A DNA stretch of 64,000 nucleotides from Elgaria multicarinata webbii (Eukaryota; Chordata; Lepidosauria; Squamata; Anguidae). The stretch is taken from contig NC_086192.1 in the NCBI RefSeq assembly GCF_023053635.1, positions 13,059,501 to 13,123,500 of the forward strand, in the 5' to 3' direction. Shown piece after piece: positions 34,501 through 46,000 of the stretch. Positions within the stretch are counted from its first letter, which is position 1, and each line of letters opens with the position of its first letter. Under the pieces are notes generated by a model. The model saw only the letters and a list, made by a program, of their open reading frames with translations. It searched no databases and was not told the DNA's origin. A program made the translations under genes and the position numbers.

Positions 34501-37500
34501 CAACCCCCTGCTCAATGCAAGAATCCACCTTAAAAGCCCTGACAGCTGCCTCTTGAATGTTTCTCGTGTGGGAGAGCCCATGACCTCTCAAGATCATTAG
34601 TTCCATTGTCATACTGCTCTAACAGTCAGGAAGTTTTTCCTGATGTCCAGCCGGAATCTGGCTTCCTGTCACTTAAGCCCATTAGTCCGTGTCTTGCACT
34701 CTGGGATGATCAAGAAGAGATCCTGGCCCTCCTCTGTGTGACAACCTTTCAAATATTTGAAGAGTGCTATCATGTCTCCCTTCAGTCTTCTCTTCTCCAG
34801 GCTAAACATGCCCAGTTCTTTCAGACTCTCCTCATAAGGCTTTGTTTCTAAACCCCTGATCATCCTGGTTGCCCTCCTCTGAACACGCTCCAGCTTGTCT
34901 GCATCCTTCTTGAAGCATGGTGCCCACAACTGGATGCAATACTCTAGATGAGGCCTAACCAGTGCCGAATAGAGGGGAACCAGTACCTCACGTAATTTGG
35001 AAGCTATACTTCTATGAAGGAAAGGAAAGGAACCTCTCGTGCAAGCAATGAGTCATTACTGACTCTTGGAGGGACGCCAGCTTTTCGCTGACATTTTCTT
35101 GGCAGGCCTTATAGCGGGGTGGTTTGCCGTTGCCTTCCCCGGCCGTGATTACCTTTCCCCCAGCTAACGGGATACTCATTTTACAGACCTCGGGAGGACG
35201 GAAGGCTGAGTCGACCCGAGCCGGCTGCCTGAAACCAGCTTCCGCTGGGATCGAACTCAGGCCGTGGGGAGAATTTCAGCTGCAGAAACTGCTGCTTTAC
35301 CGCTCTGCGCCACACGAGGCTCTACATTGTATGAACGCAGCCCAAAATAGCATCTGCCTTTTTTGCAGCCACATCACACTGTTGGCTCACATTCAGCTTG
35401 TGACCTTTTTCTCATGCACGGGTATCTGGGATCAGAGCGTATAAAAACAAAAGAATTCTGACCTAAGTTTTTCAACATCAGGTTTGTAAAATAATGGAAA
35501 AAAATTAAAATCTTATCACCTTCTGTCAAGAACTCGCAGCTACAAGATGACACCCTGCTTGGCAGGCAAGCCCCTTGGCTACAGGAGGCGAGTTCGACGT
35601 CATCATCGCTATCCCTGGAAGGAAGAGGAGGAGAGAGAGCTGGGCACGGGTACTGCATCAGTGACTCTCTGCAGATACATGGTTAAGCACTGGAGTAAAG
35701 GGTGGGACCAGATGAGGCTGGTGGCACCGATGTCAGTGGGCTGGTGAATCCGCTCCGGGCTTCAGTCAGAACTCTCCTTTAGAGTTTTGAACAGAACTCT
35801 CCTTTAGAACAGACCTGGGTCTGAAAAATCTAGTCCAGCGTCTTGTCCCCTGCAATGGCCAACCGGGACGGCAGCAAAGCAAGGCATGAGGAGAGAAGCC
35901 CACCCACATGGTTTGTCCCATGAAGCTGCCGCTCTTGTGATAGACTACCCCTGAAATTGGGGGCTCAACTCCTAACGACCATGGCTACCACAAAGAGACC
36001 TTCTGGATCAGACGGAAAGGTCCATGGAATTCAGCATCCTGTATTCTACAGGGGTCAACTAGACACCTCCAGGAAGCCAACAGCCCTTAGATACACACCC
36101 CACACCCAAAGCAAAAGATAACTTGGCCACAGTGGATTTAGAACTCTTGCAAAAACAGAGGGATGGACTCATTCTTACAACCCCTTAAGAGTCAATGGGG
36201 ATGTATCACAAAACCATGGTTTCTTGTTACGTACGCGAACTGCTTATGTGAAGCTGCCCCAGCCCAGCCACAAGGAGGAGATTAAGCGTTTTAGATTAAC
36301 CACAGTTGCCCATTACGTCCAAACTCAGGGAACGCTGGCTAGTTTAACTCATAGCTATAGATTTATTTTATTTATTTATTTATTTATTTATTTATTACAT
36401 TTTTATACCACCCAGTAGCTGAAGCTCTCTGGGCGGTTCGCAAAAATTAAAACCATCATAAAACAACCAACAGATGTGGCATGTTCCAAAGTGGCAGCAA
36501 TAAAATTAGGTGTTAAACATTAAATGCTGGTGGCAATGAGAGCGTCTTCCATTTGTGGCAAAAGGGGACACAAAGAGGGGGCCCAATGAATTTCGATTGG
36601 GAGAGCAACCCAGAGTTGCAGGGCCACCAAAGAAAAGGCCCTGTCTCTCATAATCACTCAGCGAATCTCCCAAGATGGCACCTACAGCAAGGTCTCCGAT
36701 ACTGACCATAATTCTCGGGAAGGCCGATATGGGAGCAAGCAATACCTAAGCAGCATGGTGAGTGGGGTCAGGAATTCTGGGAGTTGTAGTCTAAAACACC
36801 CGGAGGGTATTGGTCTGGGGAAAATTGACCGAAGGCAAACTGGTCCCAAGCTCCAGAATATCAAATCGCTGGGGAGCAGATTTGCGGTCCAGGGTGTCAG
36901 ATGCCCACCCCACACATTGGGGTTTTCTGGAGTTCAGAGGCACTCAACCAGCACGCCCGATCTCTAGGGCCCATGCCATCTTACCCGGGATCTATGCAGT
37001 CTTGTATATCTGCCACCCAGGAGTGCTTTTGCAATGAGTCGATAGTTTCTAAGATATACTCAGCACCATTTTCAACCTAGACGGGGAGAAAAAGTGACAG
37101 AAGCAATCTTTGGGATACCTTAACGCAGAAAAAGATGTCCTTCATCTCTCCACCTTCCCACAGCATCACACACACACACACAGAGGGAGACTGTGTTCAG
37201 ATAACACACTAAGCCATGGTGGTTAAGCATTTTGAGCATCACAGCTTAGCGTGGCAACACAGCATTTAGTAATGGAGGCAAGGAGTGCAAACTAGAGCCA
37301 ATTTAAAAGAAGTTCAAATCAACTTATTTTATTAGTGCTTTTATACCCATCTCCAGAGAAGGCTATCTAACACCGTTTAACTACAATTCCTGCATTGAGC
37401 AGGGGGTTGGACTAGATGGCCTTGTAGGCCCCTTCCAACTCTGCTATTCTATGATTCTATGATTCTATGACCTCCTAACACTGGGTGGTACCCTTCCACC

Positions 37501-40500
37501 ACTCTTCCTATTTTTCTCTTTATTTTCATTTGAATCTTGAAAGGGCTTAGGGACTCAGCATGTTTAAGCTAGTGATGTGTTCAGGTGACAGCCTGGGACA
37601 CCCTTCTCATCCCTGGCTCTGAGGAAGGACCCCCTCCGAGTCAGGTGTTTCAGCCTGGTGGGTCTCTAAAGAATCGTATCTGATGCCACTTTGGTCAACA
37701 TGGCTTTCCAGAGGGAGGCTGTGCTGGAGAGGCCCGCCAGCCGCTTTTTCGCTGTGGCAAATGCCATAGAATCATAGAATAGTAGAGGTGGAAGGGGCCT
37801 ATAAGGACATCGAGTCCCACCCCCTGCAAAATGCAGGAATGCACCCTAAAGCATCCCTGACAGATGCTTGTCCAGCTGCCTCTTGAATGCTTCTAGTGTG
37901 GGAGAGCCCACAACATCCCTAGGTAACTGATTCCATTGTCGTACTGCTCTAACAGCCAGGACGTTTTTCCTGATGTTCTGCTGGAATCTGGCTTCCTTTA
38001 ACTTGAGCCCGTTATTCCGTGTCCTGCACTCTGGGAGGATCGAGAAGAGATCCTGGCCCTCCTCTGTGGGACAACCTTTTAAGTATTTGAAGAGTGCTCT
38101 CATGTCTCCCCTCAATCTTCTCTTCTCCAGGCTAAACCTGCCCAGTTCTTTCAGTCTCTCTTCATAGGGCTTTGTTTCCCGACCCCTGATCCTCCTGGTT
38201 GCCCTCCTCTGAACACGCTCCAGCTGGTCTGCATCCTTCTTGAATTGTGGAGCCCAGAACTGGACGCAATACTCAAGATGTGGCCTAACCAGGGCTGAAT
38301 AGAGAGGAACCAGTACCTCATGCGATTTGGAAGCTATACTTCTATTAATGCAGCCCAAAATAGCATTTGCCTTTCTTGCAGCCACATCGCATTGTTGGCT
38401 CATATTCAGCTTGTGATCTACAACAATTCCAAGATCCATGGGGGGAGAGTGGCTGGCCAGGGTCTCCAGAGACAGTGGGGGAGCGACACAATTTGCCGCC
38501 CCTCTTGCTCCGCTGCCTGAGGTGGGCGCTTCACCCTGCGTCATGGGAGGGCTGGCCCTGCCCAATTTTAATCATGACTGTGGCAGGTCAAAGGATTAAA
38601 GCTCGCCTCTCGGCTTGCTGTGGTCCAATCCAGCGCTCCCCCCTCCCTGCTTTTTAAAATAAAATTTAATCATGCAAGGGCTAACGACATGAACAGCATC
38701 ACATCTAGTTTGGTCCTGAATTTCACACGCTCCAAATTGCCATTTCACTGAGGAGTGGTTGGAGAGAAAGAGAGAGAAGAAACCCTCAGAGATTTCCAAA
38801 CACAAAGCAAATGTCCAGGTTTTCGTTCCTCACAAAAGCCTCTTTTATCTCCCTGGCAGGGAATTTGGATGGAAGTTTGCGTAAGTTCGATTTGTCAAGG
38901 AACGGCTCGTGCAGTGGCAAGGCCGGTCGCCATGGCAACCCTGCCTGCCGTAGGGCCGGGTTTCAACCCAGAGTTGGCTCTTCAAAGGGAGCCCACGCTT
39001 ACAGGGTGGAGTTGCAATTTTAATGAAAAAATGTTTTATTAAGGGGTCAAAAGGAGTGCTCCCTAAATGTGCAAATCAAAAGGGCAAAAGCTAAGCAGAG
39101 GCTGGGTTCACACCCACAATCAGTGCTTCATTGTGGGTTGTTGCTGAACCGGAGGTTGTTCGTTGGACTGAAGGTTGTCCGAAATCAGGACATTTACAGC
39201 AGGGTGGCTTGTTAACCGTGCAGGGTGGCTTATGTTTCTCGAACAAGCCCCCTTAAGAACCCGTGATTTGTTGTTGGGTTGTTCAGGGTGGTTAACAAGC
39301 CATGTTGTTTATTTGTTCAGTCGCTTCCGACTCTTTGTGACTTCATGGACTAGCCCACGCCAGAGCTTTCTGTCGGCCGTCGCCACCCCTAGCTCCCCCA
39401 AGGTCAAGTCTGTCCCCTCCAGAATATCCTCCATCCATCTTGCCCTTGGTTGGCCCCTCTTCCTTTTGCCTTCCACTTTCCCTAGCATCAGCCTCTTCTC
39501 CAGGGTGTCCTGTCTTCTCATTCTGTGGCCAAAGTACTTCTGTTTTGCCTTTAATACCATTCCCTCAAGTGAGCAGTCTGGCTTGATTTCCTGGAGTATG
39601 GACTGGTTCTTCTTGCGGTCCAAGGCACTCTCAGAATTTCCCTCCAACACCACCGTTCAAAAGCATCTATCTTCCTTCGCTCAGCTTTCCTTATGGTCCA
39701 GCTCTCGCAGCCATACTGCAACATTAACAAGCTACTCTGCAGAAAAGTCCTGGGTTCAGACAACCCACAGATCAACAAACAACCCGCAATTCAACAACAA
39801 CCCATACTCAGAGTTCAACAATAACCCATACTAACAAATGAGTGTGGGTTAGTGTGTTGTGGAGAGAAAACTCCTTACGCCTGAACTGAGCGTGTTTAAA
39901 CTGTGGTTGAGCCTGTTCAGACAACACACTAAACCATGGTTAGGCCGCTAACCCTTTTGCAGCAAATGGTTAGTGAGCGTTTTTAAACCATGGTTATGTA
40001 GCTACCATGGTTAGGAATGGCTCACATGACACGCTAAGCCATACTGTTTAGCTCAAAATGGTTACTCACCGTGGCTTAGCGTGTTGTCTGAATAGGGTCT
40101 TTGTGATTTGGAGTTAACTCAAAAATCAAGCTGAAACTTTTATTTGTCTTGAACTGGAAGCGAAACTTAAAAGTCTTTGTGAAACCCACGCTGGTTTAGC
40201 TCTGATTAAAAAGACCTCAACATTTTCAGTTTGTTCAGGTAATATAATTCAGACGTCGTTCTATACTCATTTTTGCTACTAGCCAGGGTTCACCCACCAT
40301 CCAGGCAGACTAAACATCTCCCGTGGGTGGGGGAGCAGTACAATAAAATGGGTGCCCCTGCCACACCAGGACCCTGCATGAATTGGACAAAGCACCAAAT
40401 CCAGAGTGACACCAACTGGGTTTCTGGAGAGCCCGCTCTGTCTGCATGGCGACATTGGAAGCCAATTCCATTGAAGGCAGTAGAGATTCATGAGCTGGTG

Positions 40501-42985
40501 GAACAGGCAGTTTGGAAGGCACGGTGCTGTCCTGGGCTACTTTGTTAGCAAAGTCACCTTACCTTCAGCACAAAGGTGTTGTCCTTGTCCGGCATTTCCA
40601 AGGGCATGGTTGTACGCACCTCGATTATCGCCGAGAGAGGGATGCTAACCTTCGCTTTGGAAGCCTAAAGGTCAAAGAGAAAAGAAGAATGAAAAAAGAA
40701 AGAGTCAAAATCATAGAATCACAGAATAGGAAGGGGCCTCTAAGGCCATCGAGTCCAACCCCCTGCTCAATGCAGCAATCATTGGTTCCGTTGTCATACT
40801 GCTCGAACTGTCAAGAAGTTTTTCCTGATGTCCAGCCAGAATCTGGCTTCCTGTCACTTGAGCCCATTATTCCGTGTCCTGCACTCTGGGAGGATCGAGA
40901 AGAGATCCTGGCCCTCCTCTGTGCGACAACCTTTCAAGTATTTGAAGAGTGCTGTCATGTCTCCCCTCAATCTTCTCTTCTCCAGGCTAAACATGCCCAG
41001 TTCTTTCAGTCTCTCCTCATAATGAGGAGCAGCCCAAAACAGTTAACAGGAAGGCAAGCTTTTACATCAGTCTGTGAAATTATTTAAAATACCATTTCCC
41101 CTGTGCTCTCTGGTCTTTTAATTAAAAGCATAGCACCCAGTGGGAAACAGAGGAAGTTAACAGACAGCACTTCCATATTTCAACGCACTGTCGTATTCCG
41201 GCAATAACATTAATTCATCCCCTTTCCTAAATGTTAAAAAAAAAAGTGGCTTTGCAGATAAAGAGAATTTAATTTTTAAGGCCTCCTGTTTTGAAAATAC
41301 AAGTTGAAACGCTGATGAAGAGACGAGGAAAGACGAAAGAATGCAAAAGGGAAAGATAAATCGTTCGACAAAAGGGAAGGTGGATCGTGCCCCCAGTGTC
41401 AGGTATAGGCCTTGTACCTAGTGGTTAGATTTATTAGGAGATGTTTTGAGAATGTCAGATGTTCCCTGCAAGCTTCTCTCCGTAAGCAGTTCCCATGGGA
41501 GTAGCTGGTTCACTCCTTTGCTTCGGCCTTGAAGCGGCTGGTTCTCGGGGAAGTTCAGAGTGTTTTGGAAAAGGTGGCGGACACTCTTCGAAGTGGGTTG
41601 TAACATCCCGCCCTCTTGGCACATGGGCATAGTTTACAGGTCAGAGGACCTGTCTGTCAAGTGACTTGGAATAGGCCTTAAAAGCTGGTGCAAAGCTGGA
41701 AAAGCTTGGCTAGATTCCGTCTCTCGACGCAACGCCTGACCTCCCTCCTGCTTTGGATTCCATCTCCGCTTGGGACTTTGAAAGCACTCTGCACACGGAC
41801 GCTTTGCTATTTGGACTTTGGATATCTAAGAACCGTGCCATGAAAAGTAGTGAGGCTTTTCATAGACTTGGACTTGCATAGGCTGTGGAGTCTGTGTTTG
41901 TGCCCAGATTCAGGTGGCAGGGAGTTCCCAGTCCTTAGCAGAAGGATGGGACTTGTGGGCCTGAGGCTTAACCTTTCCTGAAGTCATGGTAACGGAGTCA
42001 GCTCAGTAGTGGTAGGCTGAGATTGACAAGTGCATGACGGATCTCTCTGCCCGGCTCTGGTGGCTCAGAGCAACCTTTCCTGGGACTTTGTTTTAGGAGC
42101 TTGGCCGTGTCCCTTTGAGGAGCCAGCGCATGCTGGAGAAACTCAAAGTGGTTACTGGCGTACCCTATTCACACACACCCCTCTGAGTGTTTGCCTTAAG
42201 GATCGTTTCAGAAAAAAGAGCCTAAAGCTTCCTAACCATTGTTCACCTTTAAGTGTGTTTTGGAGACTCTGTAACCATTATCCTGGTGCAGCATGGTGCC
42301 CACCCCCCAACCCCCAGCTGCCTGTGGGAATCCCACAAGTAGGACATGAGCACAACAATGTGGTGTAGTGGTTAGAGTGTTGGACTGGGAGCTGGGAGAT
42401 CCGGGTTCTAGTCCTCACTCGGCCATGGAAACCCACTGGGTGACTTTGGGCCAGTCACAGACTCTCAGTCCAACCTACCTCACAGGGTTGTTGTTAGGAT
42501 AAAATGGAGATCAACCAGGATGATCAGGGGTCTGGAAACAAAGCCCTATGAAGAGAGACTGAAAGAACTGGGCATGTTTAGCCTGGAGAAGAGAAGACGG
42601 AGGGGAGACATGAAAGCACTCTTCAAGGACTTGAAAGGCTGTCACACAGAGGAGGGCCAGGATCTCTTCTCGATCCTCCCAGAGTGCAGGACACGTGGTT
42701 GTTTTGCCACTTCCTTTTTCTTTCATTTCCCCCCTTTAAATCCTGCTTGTTCTTGCTTATAAATGCTTGGAGAAACCTGCAGCCCTCTTTCACACCCTCC
42801 TTGGGGATGGGGAAAGGTTAGAGAGGAGTGAATGGAAACGTGATCCCTCGGTTGTTTGGTGACAGAATGCGGGCGCCATAGAAGGGGCTCACCGGAATGG
42901 GATTTTTCATGGTCGGTGGTGAATTCCCTTTGGCTCGGTTTTCAGAGATCAGCACGGCACAAGGAAGAGTTTCATGTAAGATGGC

Positions 42986-43040
<55 letters not shown>

Positions 43041-46000
43041 TCGTCTTGGAAATACTTACGGCTGCTGCACGTTTCACCCCCAGCTGTCACAGCAGCTGGC
43101 TTGGCGAGAGCCCTGACAAATCCACACCATTCCCCCCAAAAAACCACGCTCCACAAACCAGCAGCAATATAACCCTGAGGTCACGGAGCGCTTTCTCTAC
43201 GCCGGGGTGGCGAGAACTCCACAGAAAAAGGCACAGGAGCGGAACAAGAACATAGGAGGCAGCCTTATACGGAGGCAGGACACTGGGTGCACCCTCAATA
43301 CCCCCCTTTGACAGCTGCCCGGATACACGCCTCTCTAGCTCGGTGACGTCGACACTGACTGGCAGCAACTGCTTCATGCTTCCATCCTTCTTGGAAGTGT
43401 GGAGCCCAGAACTGGACGCAATACTCAAGATGAGGCCCAACCAGGGCCGAATAGAGGGGAACCAGTACCTCACGCGATTTGGAAGCTATACTTCTATTAA
43501 TGCAGCCCAAAATAGCATTTGCCTTTCATGCAGCCATATCGCACTGTTGGCTCATATTCAGCTTGCGATCTACAACAATTCCAAGATCCTTCTCGTTTGT
43601 AGTATTGCTGAGCCAAGTATCCCCCATCTTGTAACTGTGCCTTTGGTTTCTTTTTCCTAAATGTAGAACGTGGCATTTATCCCTATTCAATTTCATCCTG
43701 TTGTTTTCAGCCCAGCGCTCCAGTCTATCAAGATCACTTTGAAGTTTGTTTCGGTCTTCCAGGGTATTAGCTATCCCACCCAATTTTGTGTCATCTGCAA
43801 ATTTGATCAGCGTTCCCTGCACCTCCTCGTCCAAACCATTAATAAAAGTGTTGAAGAGTGCTGGGCCCAGGACTGAGCCCTGCGGTACCCCACTCGTTAC
43901 CTCCCCCCAGTTTGAAAGGCCAATCAATACTAGCCGTAAAAAACGTGGCGAGTTCAAAAGTACCAACCTACGTGACCACACAGCAAGGAACAAAATCACT
44001 ACCCATTTTACAGCCATGACCTGGTGAGCATCAACCAATGAATGCTAAGATCTGCCTGGGGGGTTTCCATGTGGCTTTGGAAAAAAAAAATCAAACACTA
44101 GTCGTCTCATAAAACACAAGACCACTCCGGTCGACCCTGCGCTATTTTTGAACACACTGACATCCGGAGGAGTCGCGCTCCAAAGCAGCTGGCGAGAGCA
44201 GTATGTGATACCACCTTCATTAACTTTACGGGCGGCGAAGAGGAAGTTGCCAAGACTCAACAGAGCAAAGGCCTCGGCTCCGGAACGGAGTCTTTTCATG
44301 GGCGTTGGCCGGCCCTGCTTCTAGCCATGGGATGGAGAGTGGTCAATTCATCAGAGAAAATCCTGGGTCCTGCAGTAACAAACAACTCAGAGCGCTCATG
44401 CAACAGACGTGACCCTGGACACAACTTTTCCAGGCCCTATGAAGTCTTAGTTAAGAACATAAGTACCCTGCTGGATCAGACCAAGGGTCCATCTAGTCCG
44501 GCACTCTGGTCACACAGTGGTCAACCAGCCATCGGCCAGGGATGAACAAGCAGGACATGGTGCAACAGCACCCTCCCACCCATGTTCCCCAGCAACTGGT
44601 GCACACAGGCTTACTGCCTCAATTACTGGAGGTAGCACACAACCATCAGGGCTAGTAGCCATGGATAGCCTTCTCCTCCAGGAATTTATCCAACTCCCTT
44701 TTAAAACCATCCAAATTGGTGGCCGTCACTACATTTTGTGGGAGTGAGTACCATAGTTTAACTATGTGCTGTGCGAAAAGGTCCTTCCTCATTTGTCCTG
44801 GATCTCCCACCCATCAGTTTCATGGGATGACCCCGGGTTTCATGGGATGACCCCCCATTGGGTTCTAGTATTTTGAGAGAGTGAGAAAAATGTCTCCCTC
44901 TCCACACTCTCCACCCCAGGCATCATTTTGTCCACCTCTATCATGTCTCCCCTCAGCCTCCTTTTTTCCAAGCTATACAATCCCAGCTGTTGTAACCGTC
45001 CCTCATAGGGGAGATGCTCCAGCCCCCTTCATCATTTGAGTTGCCCTTTTTCTGCATGTTCTGTGTGTAGCAAAATGTTTCCCTGAAATTTGACTTTATG
45101 GAAAAGAACCGAAACAAAAGCTTCAACACTGTGCTCTAGAGAGAGAGAGAGCCTAGGTTAACATTACGATTCGCGTTTTAGCTATTCACGTTGTCCAGAT
45201 TTGATTACTGGAACACGTTTTCCATGGGGCTGGCCTCAGAAGCGTTCTCGGGAAAGGCCGCTGGTTCTGAAAGATGCCACCAGTTCACCTGTGTATTTAT
45301 TGTGCATGCAAATCTACGTCAAAATGACGAGGGGAAAACACTACGCAAAAAAAAAAGGACGAGAGAGTCTCTAGTGTTAAAAAGCAGAAAAGTTTTAATC
45401 TCTTTATACTGATATCTCAAATGTTTAAAATTGTATTGTTGTAACAAGACTTTTTGAATAAAAACTCGACGTTTCTTCAGGAGCTGATATAACGCAAGCA
45501 AGTCTTTTGACTGCTTCGTTTGGACTTTTTGGTAGGTCTTGTTATTCTGTTATATCCGCTCCTGAAGAAGGATCGGTAGATCCGAAACATCAAACTTTTA
45601 TTCAGAAAGTCTTGTTACAACAATACATTTTTAAACGTTTGAGCTATCAGTGTAAAGAGATTAAAACTTTTCTACATTTTAACACTAGAGACTCTCTCTT
45701 CCTCTTTTTTTTTTTTTTGGCATGCATATCTACGACATACCGTGACACGTGGCGTTTTCGTAAAATGCTTATCACTGTGATAAGCAAGGCCCCTGCTATA
45801 AGAGGGGTCCCAGACCATTCCTATCTATGCAGGTCCACAACGAAAGAGCCCGGCTTCTTGCAGGAAGTTGACCGATCGTGGCATGGAGCACACGGTTGCC
45901 CACGGATCCCCAATTTTTAGCCAGCTGGCTTCGCTAAAGACACAAACTGAATCGCGTCCCACGCAAAAAATAAACAACACGCGACGGGAACATTTGAACT

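Noticed and set aside
41395-42050. another solo LTR
   Set aside because: It has an LTR-like start, but I found no matching end or target duplication, so I list it only as unresolved.
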